64,000 bases of DNA from Cyanidium caldarium (lineage: Eukaryota > Rhodophyta > Bangiophyceae > Cyanidiales > Cyanidiaceae): NCBI GenBank assembly GCA_026184775.1, contig JANCYW010000001.1, forward strand, positions 310,001-374,000, in the 5' to 3' direction. The position numbers and the translations under genes are program-made. Every line of letters begins with the position of its first letter. Within the stretch, counting starts at the first letter, position 1. Under the pieces are notes generated by a model, which was given only the letters and a program-made list of their open reading frames with translations, was not told the DNA's origin and made no database searches. Shown here piece by piece: positions 1-9,290 of this stretch.

Positions 1-1551
1 CTGGCGCGCCTGCACGCTACGGCGGTGGATGTCAGCGGCGCAGTGATGTTCGACGACACGAACCGGCGCAAAGTGCACGAGTTTGTGGCCACCGTGAAAG
101 CGTGTGCGGCGGCCATCGAGTGGGTGGCCGACTTGCGTCAGGCGGTGGGCAGTGCGCCGTCGGCGTGCCGTTCCCACCGCCTAGCGTGGCTGCTTAGCGA
201 TGCGGCCCTGCCCCTGGGGCGGGCACAAAGCGCCATCGCCACCTTTCGGGACGACTCGCTCTTTGAGTGGGCGACGGGTGAGAGCGAGGGCGTGCTGCGA
301 CCGGCGTCCGGCGCGAACGGCGCCCTGCAAAAGGCGCTGACAGAGAAACGCCGGATGGAGCAGGGCCTGGAGGAGCATCTGCAACAGGTGCGACAAGCAC
401 TGGGCGGCGACGTGCCGGTGCGTTATTATCACCGCATGCGCGAGACGTACCAGATCGAAGTGCCGGCCACGGTGCAGCAGGTGCCCGACACGTTTCTGCT
501 CATGTCGCAGACCAAGCACTGTCGGCGGTACTGGACGCCGGAGATACGGGCGTCGCTCAAGCGGCTGGCGGATGTGGAGGAGCGCATTGCCAAAGCCGAG
601 CAGGATGCCGGCCGCGAGGTGTTGTTGCGCTTTGACGCGCACTATTCCACGTGGCTGGCGGTGTGTCGGGTCGTGGCCGAGCTGGACGCGCTGCTGTCGC
701 TAGTGCAGGTGAGTTTTTACAACGCCGAACCGATGGAGATGTGTCGGCCGGTGTACGATGCGCCGTCCGATGATGAGGGATCGGCGGTGGTGGTGCCGCG
801 CCTGGAGTTGCGCACGCTGCGGCACCCGTGTCTGGCAATGCGCATGGGCGTAGCGCACTTTGTGCCCAACGATCTGATGCTCGACGGTCGTCGCCATCCG
901 GTGTTGGTGCTGACCGGCCCGAACATGTCCGGCAAGTCGGCGCTGCTGCGCGCGGTGTGCATTGCAGTGATCATGGCGCAGATGGGTTGTTATGTGCCGG
1001 CGAGCGCAGCGCGCTTCGGTGCCCCGGCGGATCGCCTCTTCACTCGTATCGGCGCGCGCGACCGCATCACGCGCGCGCAGTCGACGTTTATGGTGGAGAT
1101 GTCGGAGACGGCGGCGCTGCTGCAGCATGCCACCCGGCGATCGCTGGTGATCCTGGATGAGCTGGGCCGCGGCACCTCCACCTTTGACGGATACGCGATC
1201 GCCTATGCGGTGCTGCGGCATTTGCTGCATCGCGTCGGCTGCCTGACCCTGTTCGCCACCCATTACCACATGCTGACCAGCGAGCCGGCACTCACCGGCG
1301 GCGATGGGGGGTGCAGCGTCGCGCTGGGGCACATGACAGCGCTGGCGAGCGAACGCGATCACGACCTGACGTTTTTGTATCGGCTGGCGCCGGGCATCGC
1401 GCCGCGCAGCTGCGGTCTGCACTGCGCGCGCATGGCCGGCGTGGCGCCGCACGTGCTGCAACGCGCGGGCTACCATGCGGACGCGTTTGAGCGCAGCGTG
1501 TGTCAGAGTGGAGAGGGAGAGAACGAAGACGACGGAGAGGGCAGGCAATAG
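1..1551 (+). CDS. MSH6: DNA mismatch repair protein MSH6, 3' part (5' end outside window)
   Basis: MutS-homologue ATPase that pairs with MSH2 in the nucleus to recognise base mismatches and small loops. The frame is open from base 1, so the N-terminal mismatch-binding domains lie off the left edge and the first ATG or GTG seen is not the start. What remains is the lever/clamp region followed by the ATPase domain. Walker A reads GPNMSGKS near base 918. It is followed by the MutS block with FTRIGARDRI and STFMVEMSE, Walker B LVILDELGRGTSTFDG near 1144, and FATHYH near 1252. The late GHM...LTFLYRL block and the CARMAGVAPHVLQRA end match MSH6 (or plant MSH7) better than MSH2, MSH4 or MSH5. The C-terminal tail is short and acidic. 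Family assignment is firm. The MSH6 subtype rests on the motifs around the conserved HY and GHM segments. Confidence 0.88.
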   Translation: MARLHATAVDVSGAVMFDDTNRRKVHEFVATVKACAAAIEWVADLRQAVGSAPSACRSHRLAWLLSDAALPLGRAQSAIATFRDDSLFEWATGESEGVLRPASGANGALQKALTEKRRMEQGLEEHLQQVRQALGGDVPVRYYHRMRETYQIEVPATVQQVPDTFLLMSQTKHCRRYWTPEIRASLKRLADVEERIAKAEQDAGREVLLRFDAHYSTWLAVCRVVAELDALLSLVQVSFYNAEPMEMCRPVYDAPSDDEGSAVVVPRLELRTLRHPCLAMRMGVAHFVPNDLMLDGRRHPVLVLTGPNMSGKSALLRAVCIAVIMAQMGCYVPASAARFGAPADRLFTRIGARDRITRAQSTFMVEMSETAALLQHATRRSLVILDELGRGTSTFDGYAIAYAVLRHLLHRVGCLTLFATHYHMLTSEPALTGGDGGCSVALGHMTALASERDHDLTFLYRLAPGIAPRSCGLHCARMAGVAPHVLQRAGYHADAFERSVCQSGEGENEDDGEGRQ

Positions 1552-2262
1552 CCGCAGGCACGAGAGCATCATCGCCCTCCTCTGTTTCCCCGTCTATGTC
1601 TGCGCTGCGCTATCGTTGCATCCTCCGCGGTTTCTGGCCCGCGGATATAGCACACACAGGGTGTGCCCTTCGCGCGGTTTCCCTCCGGCGCTGATCGCGG
1701 AGGGATTCCCTAAACAATTTTGAAATTCGATGGTGTGGCCGTTCTCGGATCCCGACTTCAAACCGCCTGGCCGATTCGGCACGCCTCCTTGTGGAGACGG
1801 AGGCCGCAGGGCGCCGCTGTGGTCAGGGAGCGTAACGGGCGGCTTGCGGGAGCGGGGCGCGGGCGTTTGAGTTGGGCGACGGTGCGGTCGGTGCGTTGCA
1901 ACACTGTCGGCGGGCGCAGAGCGTGTAGCAAGGTGCATCAGGAGAGGAGCGCAGGGCGGTGTCACGAATCGGGTGCGGATTCGTCGGCGTCGACGCTTCA
2001 TCGGACGCCGAAGGGAGTCATCTCCCGGTGAGGGCGTCGTCGAGGAATTGAAAACGGTCGCGAGGTAACGGCCGCCGTGGCCCCGGTCTGGAGGAATTGG
2101 AGTCTGACTGGGAGAGAAAGCCAAACTGACGAGCGCCACAAGAGGCGTAGCGGGTCGATTCCTTTCCGGTTTGGAGAGAGCTGGGCGGCAAGTCATCCCG
2201 CCGGAACGTTTTCACGCGCACCTCCTCGGGGGCGGTTTCTTGGCGCGTGCCAACCGCTCGCC
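1552..2262. other. Intergenic region upstream of the B-type cyclin
   Basis: 711 bases with no recognisable gene. A short hairpin is visible at 1681-1704 (7-bp stem CCCTCCG/CGGAGGG, 10-base loop). Three AACGG cores, resembling the Myb-binding MSA element of plant G2/M genes, occur on the + strand at 1834, 2053 and 2067. The last two are followed by pyrimidines as the MSA consensus asks. Frames crossing the region have no recognisable protein similarity. Confidence 0.5.
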
Positions 2263-3477
2263 ATGTCGTTCCCCTTCCGCAGCGAGAATGAATCGGGTGT
2301 CGACGGCAAGCAACCGACGGCGGCGATGGCCACGCGACGCGACAAGCGAGCGCTGGGTGATATTTCAAATGTGGTGGCCGGTGCCGTAGCTGCCGCCGCG
2401 GCGGCCGCTGGGAGCAGCGGCGCAGCCGCCGACGCCAAGCTGTCGGCTGCCGCGGGCTTGTCGTCGCTGTCACCCGCGCTGGCCAAGAAGACGCGCCCCT
2501 TCGATTGGCAGACGCGGTCGTTGGCGGCCAAAGAGGCCCTGGCGCCCCGATGGCTTCCGGCGTTTTCGTTGCCACCCGCGCTGCTGCCGCCGCCGCCGCC
2601 GTCGTCACTGTCCTCTTCCTCGTCCTCTGCCACGTATCTTGATCCGAGCACGGTGCGCAACGTGGAAGCGCCCGATATCGACAACCATCTGGCCGTGCCG
2701 CAGTTGGTGAATCATATCTTCACCCATTTCCGCCACTGCGAGCTGGGCCTGATGCCCAACCCCAACTACATGGCCGCCCAGCGCGATATCAACGCCCGCA
2801 TGCGCGCCATCCTGGTAGATTGGCTGGTGGATGTGCATGTGCGCTTCAAGCTGATGCCCGAAGTGCTCTACCTGACCGTCAACCTCATCGACCGTTTTCT
2901 CAGCGAGTGCTCGGTGGTGCGCCAGAAGCTGCAACTGGTAGGCGTCACCGCCATGCTTGTCGCCAGCAAGTACGAGGAGATTTACGCACCCGAGGTGCGC
3001 GACTTTGTGTACATATCGGACAAGGCATACACTCGCGAGGAGATCCTGAAGATGGAGGCGGTGATGTTGAATAGGCTCAAGTTCGACCTCACCATCCCGT
3101 CCGCCCTCAAGTTTGTGGATCGGGCGCTGCGCGTGGCCGGCGCGCCGCCGCAGCAACAGTGGTACGCCAAGTTCTGCGTCGAGCTGGCGCTGGTCGAGTA
3201 CAAGATGTTGCGCTTCCCGCCCAGCCTGCTGGCAGCTGCGTGCGTCAACGTCGCCAGCCGCGTGCTCGATCGCGGCACCTGGGACGCCACCCTCACGGCC
3301 TACACCGGCTACACGGAGGCGGATCTGCTAGAGTGTTGCGACGAGCTGGTGGAGCTGATCCGACGCAGCGAATCGAGCAACCTGACCGCGGTCCGTCGCA
3401 AGTACTCCTCCAGCAAATACGGCGAAGTGGCTAGATCGAGCCTGGATATGTTAATGGAGTACGACCTAAGACAGTGA
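2263..3477 (+). CDS. B-type mitotic cyclin
   Basis: Regulatory subunit expected to activate a cyclin-dependent kinase at G2/M. The frame is open further upstream, but the ATG at 2263 begins a normal cyclin N-terminus and gives 404 aa. Residues 28-36 (KRALGDISN) resemble the cyclin destruction box, but the canonical first Arg is Lys. An alanine-rich stretch follows. The cyclin box begins near M180 (MRAILVDWLVDV), with DRFLS, LVASKYEE and FVYISDKAYTREEIL, the last typical of cyclin B rather than A. The C-terminal cyclin fold follows to about residue 380. A second mitotic cyclin of A type lies at 33368-34882, so both classes are in this window. Subtype call is good, though CDK partner and timing are inference. 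Confidence 0.92.
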   Translation: MSFPFRSENESGVDGKQPTAAMATRRDKRALGDISNVVAGAVAAAAAAAGSSGAAADAKLSAAAGLSSLSPALAKKTRPFDWQTRSLAAKEALAPRWLPAFSLPPALLPPPPPSSLSSSSSSATYLDPSTVRNVEAPDIDNHLAVPQLVNHIFTHFRHCELGLMPNPNYMAAQRDINARMRAILVDWLVDVHVRFKLMPEVLYLTVNLIDRFLSECSVVRQKLQLVGVTAMLVASKYEEIYAPEVRDFVYISDKAYTREEILKMEAVMLNRLKFDLTIPSALKFVDRALRVAGAPPQQQWYAKFCVELALVEYKMLRFPPSLLAAACVNVASRVLDRGTWDATLTAYTGYTEADLLECCDELVELIRRSESSNLTAVRRKYSSSKYGEVARSSLDMLMEYDLRQ

Positions 3478-3752
3478 GGAGCGCAAGAAGATAAATGCCC
3501 CCCAGTTGCCGATGATGATCGCGCCCACACCGGTCGTCGCGGTGGAGGGCGCCTCGCGTCGGTGCGTCCGAGCGTGTCGCGGTCGCGCCAATTTCGGTGC
3601 GCGGCGTGCGTTGCGATTCGTGGCCTCTCGCGGAGCACGACCCGCATGACGTCGCCTCTGCCGAGACGGAAACCGGGCTGAGACGGCCATCAGAAGAATA
3701 CAGAGTTCTTCACGTGTCGAGTCGGAACCAACGACGACTCTCTTTTTCCGAT

Positions 3753-6020
3753 ATGGAGACCGAAGGGGGCGCGCCTGCTGAAGGACAGACGCCGCTGGAG
3801 GCGTTGTTCGCGGCGGTGCGAGCGGGCAACGTGGTGCGCACCGAGGCGGCCCTGGCGTCCCTGGAAGCGAGACAAGCGTTGGAGGCGAATGAAATGAGCG
3901 GCATTCGGGAAGGCACTGCCCCGCAATCTTATTGGGGCGGCTTGTGGGCAGCGACGGGTGGGGGCGCGCGGTCGAGCTCGCCAGGTGGACCGGCGCTCCC
4001 GCCTACCTCCTGGTTGGATGAGGCGCGCGATACCGACGGCCACACTGCGCTACACTGGGCCGCCCTAGAAGGCCATACCGGTATCGTGCGGCGATTGTTG
4101 CAGGCGGGCACGTCGGCGGATGTGCGTTCGCGCGGCGCCGACCAGCTCGGTCAGACGCCGCTGATGTGGGCGGTGGTCGGCGGTCACCTGGAAGTGGTGC
4201 GGCTGCTGGTGGAAGAGGCCGGTTCGGATGCCGCGGCGGTGGATGCGCGTGGGTATTCTCCGATGGTGCATGCGGTGCAGTACGGTTATATCGATATCGT
4301 GCACTGGCTGTCGCAGCTGGGGCGTGCACCAGGCGGACGCACTGGGCGAGCGGCGGAGCCGGAGGGTGGTGAGGACGCGGCGTTGGCGCCCGGTTATGAA
4401 GATCCGGAAATTACTGCAACCGCCACCGACGAAGCGTCCGAATGCGTGTGGGTGCGCGACGCCGAAGAGCACACGTTGCTGCACTGGGCGGCGTATCGCG
4501 AACAGCTGGCGCTGGTGCAGTATCTGATGATCTATCACGGCCTCGATCCCAACGCTTGCGATGCCAGCGGCAACACGCCGTTGCATCGGGCGTTGCAGCG
4601 GAATCACTTCCGGGTGGCCCGTGCCCTGCTACGTCGCGGCGCCTTGGACACCATTCGCAACAAGAGCGGTCTGCTGCCGCACGAGCTGGCGCGCGAGAAG
4701 GGCTACCGCTGGCTCAGCGCGTACGTGCTGGAGTGGAGTCGGCTGGGACGCGAGCCGCCACCTTACAGTGAGACCTGCATCCGGGTGCTGACCCGCAACA
4801 AGGCCAAAGAGGTGCACGCCAGTGCGAGCGGCGGTGGCAGCGGCGGCGGCGGCGACGACCAGGACGCGCGAGCAGATGAACGCGACAGTCCCAGAGCGCC
4901 GCCGCTGCGGGCGCGCTGGCTATCGCTGCGTCGCCACTTGTCTCCGAGCCTGTGGCGCCTGTGGCCCCGCTTCAAGGCGCGCTGCATTTACGGTCGCTAC
5001 GGGCTGCGACTGCACGGCCTGGTCTACTTTTATTATTACCTGATCGTGTTCTCGACCGCCATGTTTTACCGTTGGTTTGTGCGAGTACACGACGGCGTGC
5101 GCTCGTCGCTCAGCACAGCGGTGAACGTGTTCATTGCGGTGAACGTCGTGGCGTCGCTGCGCACCACGTATGGCGATCCGGGGCTATTGGAACGGGTGCC
5201 GGAACCGGTGCTGCTGGCGATGCTGCCGTCGGTCGATTTAGCGCCCCAGCCGGCCAGCACGTTGACGACAGACATCGACTCGGAGACATTCCCACCCAAA
5301 CGCGGCGACCAGTCGCACTGCACGCTGCTGCCGCCGGCGACGGCTGCCGCCGACGCCCGCGCCCGTCGCCTGCTGAATTATCTGTTTGCTGCGCTGGCCG
5401 ACACCCGCTCGGTCAACCGCTACTTTTGCTTTTCGTGTCTGAACATCAAACCGCCGCGCGCCAAGCACTGCGTCCTCCTGGACCGCTGCGTGGCGCGGTA
5501 CGACCACTACTGCCCGTGGATGAACAACACCATCGGGGCGCGCAACCACTCGGCGTTTCTGGTGTGGCTGGCGTCGCTGCTGTGGCTGCAAGGTACGTAT
5601 GTGTACACCATGATGCGGCTGGTGTTTTTCACGCCCGACTATCCCTACGGCGTGGCCAACGTGGGTCTGGCGGGCGCGCTGCGCACCATGCCACAGGCGT
5701 TCGCGCTCTTGGCCTGCCATCTGGTGTTCCCGGTGCTGGTGCTGCCGCTGGCCATCCAACAGGTGTACCTGTACTACGTGGCCGACTTGACCACCAACGA
5801 GAGCATCAATTACGAGCGGTACACGTATCTGAGTGAGCGGCAGATGCGGGCGGCGATGTGCAGCCGGTTTGCGTGGTGGACGCAGCGCGGTCTGTGCGGT
5901 TGCGGGGCAGCAGTGTGGAGCGCACTGAGCGGGTGGTGTCGACGCTCGGTGCACGCTGGCAAGTACCGCCTGTTGGGCAAGCACAAACGCACCGACGGCA
6001 CTGGCGACGCTTCGGTATAA
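3753..6020 (+). CDS. Ankyrin-repeat protein S-palmitoyltransferase, AKR1/HIP14 type, with DHYC active site
   Basis: Integral membrane enzyme that transfers palmitate to cysteines of cytosolic protein faces, usually at the Golgi. The start is the first ATG (755 aa); the frame opens earlier only through a GTG. Ankyrin repeats run from about residue 96 to 310 (GHTALHWAALEGH, GNTPLHRALQRNH). Membrane segments follow (YFYYYLIVFSTAMFYRWF and the next hydrophobic stretch), then the cysteine-rich domain NRYFCFSCLNIKPPRAKHC. The catalytic motif at residues 584-587 is DHYC, with CPWMNNTIG after it, as in yeast Akr1 and unlike the usual DHHC. Two further membrane segments and the TTxE motif (TTNESINYERY) complete the fold. 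A low-complexity linker rich in Gly and Asp lies between the ankyrins and the first membrane helix. Confidence 0.92.
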   Translation: METEGGAPAEGQTPLEALFAAVRAGNVVRTEAALASLEARQALEANEMSGIREGTAPQSYWGGLWAATGGGARSSSPGGPALPPTSWLDEARDTDGHTALHWAALEGHTGIVRRLLQAGTSADVRSRGADQLGQTPLMWAVVGGHLEVVRLLVEEAGSDAAAVDARGYSPMVHAVQYGYIDIVHWLSQLGRAPGGRTGRAAEPEGGEDAALAPGYEDPEITATATDEASECVWVRDAEEHTLLHWAAYREQLALVQYLMIYHGLDPNACDASGNTPLHRALQRNHFRVARALLRRGALDTIRNKSGLLPHELAREKGYRWLSAYVLEWSRLGREPPPYSETCIRVLTRNKAKEVHASASGGGSGGGGDDQDARADERDSPRAPPLRARWLSLRRHLSPSLWRLWPRFKARCIYGRYGLRLHGLVYFYYYLIVFSTAMFYRWFVRVHDGVRSSLSTAVNVFIAVNVVASLRTTYGDPGLLERVPEPVLLAMLPSVDLAPQPASTLTTDIDSETFPPKRGDQSHCTLLPPATAAADARARRLLNYLFAALADTRSVNRYFCFSCLNIKPPRAKHCVLLDRCVARYDHYCPWMNNTIGARNHSAFLVWLASLLWLQGTYVYTMMRLVFFTPDYPYGVANVGLAGALRTMPQAFALLACHLVFPVLVLPLAIQQVYLYYVADLTTNESINYERYTYLSERQMRAAMCSRFAWWTQRGLCGCGAAVWSALSGWCRRSVHAGKYRLLGKHKRTDGTGDASV

Positions 6021-6110
6021 AGCACCGACGCGAGTGAGGATGTGGACAATGCAGAGGGCAGGCCGGTGACGTCGGCGTCCCCATCGGTCTGCGGTCCCTT
6101 TTCGGTCCCG

Positions 6111-6551
6111 TCACTGGTTCTGTAGGCGCTGCACTTCCTTGTCCACCTCGGGCAGCGCAGTCTGCAACGCCCGGAACTGCTTCACGGTCAGCGAGATGCC
6201 CTTCTTGCCCGGTCGCTCCTCGCCGCTCTCGGCATCGCGGTAGTACTCCCGAATATCCACCAAAGTGCTGTTGCGGTATTTGCGCACGGTGACGCGACGC
6301 AAGCTGCTCGCCTCGCCCAGCCGCCAGAAGCAGTCGCCCGCCGTCGACCGCTCGCAGGGGATGGCGTCCGCGGCGGCGCCGGTGGCGTCGGCCTGCGCGG
6401 TGGTGGCGGAGGACTCTTGCACCTCGTCGGATGCACTGAAGTGCGTGGGCGACTCGTGAATGTTTCCCATAGGCGCCGCGGCGTGCGCTTCCGTCAACGA
6501 CGAGGACGGGCGCGCCCGCTTCTCTCCCACCTGCACCCCGTTGCTCGACAT
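6111..6551 (-). CDS. SUB1: Transcriptional coactivator PC4/Sub1 homologue
   Basis: Single-strand DNA-binding coactivator of RNA polymerase II. The ATG at 6551 is the first in frame; upstream codons open only by GTG. Protein of 146 aa with a low-complexity, Ser/Ala-rich N-terminal half and a PC4 domain in the last ~60 residues (VRKYRNSTLVDIREYY, then KKGISLTVKQFRALQ and LPEVDKEVQ). The conserved WKK-like loop is represented by GKKGISL. The gene ends 90 bp from the convergent palmitoyltransferase gene. Its own upstream region carries an alternating TG/CA tract at 6831-6852. Confidence 0.88.
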   Translation of the reverse strand: MSSNGVQVGEKRARPSSSLTEAHAAAPMGNIHESPTHFSASDEVQESSATTAQADATGAAADAIPCERSTAGDCFWRLGEASSLRRVTVRKYRNSTLVDIREYYRDAESGEERPGKKGISLTVKQFRALQTALPEVDKEVQRLQNQ

Positions 6552-6932
6552 GAGGAGGGGATGAACGGGAAGTTTGTTCGGACGATAGAACGGCAGAGAG
6601 AAGGGCGGGACGTGCACCGGTAAGGGAAGATGTTGATGGGCACCGGCCTGCGCTCTCTGTCTCCTCCACTTTTCCCTGTCAACGCCGCTCGCGGACCCAA
6701 TCTTCCTTCACGGCAACGCGAGAGAACGATCCCAGTTCGCCCTTTTCGCGCGCGCCCCGAACGTCGTCGCTCACACGAGACCTGTGCGGGGCGTGCGCTG
6801 ACCTCTGCAGCAAACGAAAAGACAATAAGAGTGTACACACACACACACACGCAAGACTCCCGAGTCGAGTCTGTTGCACCACAATATCTACCAAACCGCC
6901 ACTACCCGCTTTCTCACACACACCTCCCCTGC
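6552..6932. other. Intergenic region between PC4 and G6PD with a CA dinucleotide run
   Basis: 381 bases holding the promoter side of PC4 and the 3' side of the G6PD gene, both on the minus strand. The only structure seen is a 22-base perfectly alternating purine-pyrimidine tract at 6831-6852 (mostly AC repeats). No coding signal was recognised. Confidence 0.5.
6831..6852. repeat. Alternating GT/AC dinucleotide tract
   Basis: Starts GTGT, continues as AC repeats and ends CGC, with strict purine/pyrimidine alternation over 22 bases. Such tracts can adopt Z-DNA. It lies about 280 bp upstream of the PC4 start. Confidence 0.85.
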
Positions 6933-8756
6933 CTACGACGATGACATCTTCCCGGCGAGAAACTTCTTGATCAGCGTCTCCGGCAGGATGGGCCCGGGGG
7001 ATCCGTACGCATACAGCGCCGGTTGCATCGGCGGCGCACTTTCCATCTCCTTCAGGGCCGGATCGAATATCGACCACGCGCGCGATATCTGCTCGTCGCT
7101 TATGAACAGCGTGCGGTCGCCGACGATGGCGTCCAAGATGAGGCGCTCGTAGGCATCGGGCATGTCGCGCGCCTCCTCGACGAAGCTCTCGTTGTACACC
7201 AGGTCGAGTTTGGTCGGCACCACCCGACCGGTCAGGCCAGGCACTTTGCTGATGAAGCTGAGCTCCACGGCCGGTCGGGGCTGAATCTCGATGTAGATGG
7301 AATTGCGGCGGTCCTGCAGCTCCTCGGGCACGAAGCTATGGTTGGGCGTCTCGCGGAAGGTCACTTTCACGTACACCTTCTTCTCGTCGAGCGCCTTGCC
7401 GGCCGACATCACGAATGGCACGCCGCGCCACCGCTCGTTGTCGATCTGCACTACGCAGGCGGCAAACGTGGGTGTAGTGGAACCGGGCGGCACGCCCTGC
7501 TCCGCCCGATACCGATCGTACTGGCCGATGACAAAGTCCTTGGCGCGCAGCGGCCGCATATCCCGCAACAGCTTCACTTTGGCTTCGTTGATGTCGGCCG
7601 CCATGGGCGACGCCGGCGGGTCCATAGCCACGATGCTCATCATCTGCAGCAGGTGATTCTGCATGATGTCGCGCACGATGCCGTACGAGTCAAAGTAGCC
7701 CGCACGTCCCTCCGCCCCAAAGTCCTCCTTGAACACCACCTGCACCGACTCGACGCAATGTCGATTCCACAACACGTCGAACACAAAGTTGCCCAGCCGC
7801 AGCGTGGTCAGATTGGCCACCAACGGCTTGCCCACGTAGTGGTCGATTCGGTACACGGCGTCCTCGGTGAAACACGACGACACCACATCGCGCAGCGCCT
7901 CGTACGACTCGGTGTCACGGCCGAACGGTTTCTCCACGATGACGCGCGTCCAGGCGCCGCGCGACTCGGGCGCCATCGCCTCGCTGCTGATGCCGCCCAG
8001 CGTGTCCGCGAACACCGACGGCGGGATGGCCAGGTAGAACAAGCGACCGGGGACGCGCTCCGTTTGCACATCCCCACCACCACCGCCACCATCACCATTC
8101 GCACCGATAAGGCGTTGCTGCTGCTTGTGGATCATGGGCCACTCGATCTCCTCGGTGAGCCACTCGTGAAACTTGCGCCAGTCCTCGCGATCGTGGTACT
8201 GTCCAGAAAAGTAGAAGCAGCGATCGAGGAACGCAGCCGTCTTGCGCTCACACGTATCACGGTCGGTGATGCGGCACACCAGGTGCGAGCGCACCACGTC
8301 GTGGAACTTTTCGCGGTCCAGCTTGGACCGCGCATACCCCACGACGGCAAACTGGTGCGGCAGCATGTCGTGGTAGTAAAGGGAAAACAACGCCGGCAGC
8401 GTCTTCTTGTGCGCCAAATCGCCCGACGCGCCCACCACCACAATGATGACCGGGTAGTCCTTGGAGCCCTCCACAATCTTCACGTCCGAGTCCAGCAGCG
8501 ACAAGTTCGGGTTGGAGAGCAGCGACAGCTGCGATATGGCCGACGACGCCGACGTCGATCGCACCAACGCCCGTTGTCCCCGTCGTGCACCCCCACACGC
8601 CTGCGGCGTTTCCATGTCCTCTCGCTCGGCGTCTCGGGAGGAGCACCGCGACGTTCCAGCGTCGGTTGCCCCGGCGCCATCGATGTGGTCGCCGCCTCGG
8701 TCGCTCACTCGCTTGCGCAGACCACGCAACATGGACGGCGTCGGCAGCGACGACAT
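6933..8756 (-). CDS. G6PD: Glucose-6-phosphate 1-dehydrogenase
   Basis: Oxidises glucose 6-phosphate to 6-phosphogluconolactone with NADP+, the entry step of the oxidative pentose phosphate pathway. Protein of 607 aa from an ATG at 8756. The Rossmann fingerprint GASGDLAHKK sits at residues 109-118, EKPFGRD at 275-281, and the active-site segment RIDHYVGK at 303-310, with the substrate-binding Lys and the His in place. The first ~95 residues are Ser/Arg-rich and not part of the enzyme fold. They do not look like a clear plastid leader, so the compartment is open. A short Gly-rich insert (about 222-228) is unusual. Divergent from the lysine-biosynthesis gene at 9291. Confidence 0.96.
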   Translation of the reverse strand: MSSLPTPSMLRGLRKRVSDRGGDHIDGAGATDAGTSRCSSRDAEREDMETPQACGGARRGQRALVRSTSASSAISQLSLLSNPNLSLLDSDVKIVEGSKDYPVIIVVVGASGDLAHKKTLPALFSLYYHDMLPHQFAVVGYARSKLDREKFHDVVRSHLVCRITDRDTCERKTAAFLDRCFYFSGQYHDREDWRKFHEWLTEEIEWPMIHKQQQRLIGANGDGGGGGGDVQTERVPGRLFYLAIPPSVFADTLGGISSEAMAPESRGAWTRVIVEKPFGRDTESYEALRDVVSSCFTEDAVYRIDHYVGKPLVANLTTLRLGNFVFDVLWNRHCVESVQVVFKEDFGAEGRAGYFDSYGIVRDIMQNHLLQMMSIVAMDPPASPMAADINEAKVKLLRDMRPLRAKDFVIGQYDRYRAEQGVPPGSTTPTFAACVVQIDNERWRGVPFVMSAGKALDEKKVYVKVTFRETPNHSFVPEELQDRRNSIYIEIQPRPAVELSFISKVPGLTGRVVPTKLDLVYNESFVEEARDMPDAYERLILDAIVGDRTLFISDEQISRAWSIFDPALKEMESAPPMQPALYAYGSPGPILPETLIKKFLAGKMSSS

Positions 8757-9290
8757 CAGCCGGCCAGCTACACCTTACAATCGGACAATATCGAACAATC
8801 CTGAGGGTGAGTACTGAAGTGTTTGAGAGAATCCACCGCGACAGAGGTTGTCGCGAAGGGTTTCACGCTGTGGCGTTCCCTCCCCGCCCCGACGCGTTCG
8901 AGAAATCGGTCGCCGATCGCGGCAAGCACGGCGACGCCGCCGCCGCCGCCGCCGAATCCCACGTCGCGCGCACGACGTTTCGGAGGTATCGATCGGTCGG
9001 TCGGTGGGACCACCTCTGCGGAGGGGCAACTGCGACGAAGGGAGAGGCGCCTTGACGGCTGGGTAATTTGTGCGCCTAGTGAGCTACAACGGTTTCGTGG
9101 GAGTTGATCACCAGGGAGGGGGGACTGGGCGTGTGAAGAGGCAGTGAGGACGGCACGGTGAGATCGGTGTCGTGACGCGAGACCCCATCGCGGAGTGACC
9201 CGTACAAACACCGGGTAGGCCGCTCGGAGGGACGGCGTCGACGCGTTCCATACGCTCGTTGCCACGGCGTGCACTTCTGGTCCGCCGAAC
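8757..9290. other. Divergent promoter region, G6PD / diaminopimelate decarboxylase
   Basis: 534 bases between two divergently transcribed start codons. It must hold both promoters. No recognisable gene, TATA element or repeat was seen. Confidence 0.4.

Noticed and set aside
1681-1704. Hairpin with a 7-bp GC stem downstream of MSH6 as a possible terminator
   Set aside because: No U-run, eukaryotic nuclear context, and such short stems are common in GC-rich DNA; kept only as a note in the intergenic entry.
2150-2180. GGGTCGATTCC, similar to a tRNA B box
   Set aside because: No matching A box or acceptor stem around it, and the T at the invariant position is missing. No tRNA was found elsewhere either.
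7023-8804. A ~590-codon open frame on the + strand opposite the G6PD gene
   Set aside because: It mirrors the enzyme gene in antisense, begins without ATG, is Arg/His-rich and shows no family features. Long antisense frames are expected in DNA this poor in A and T.
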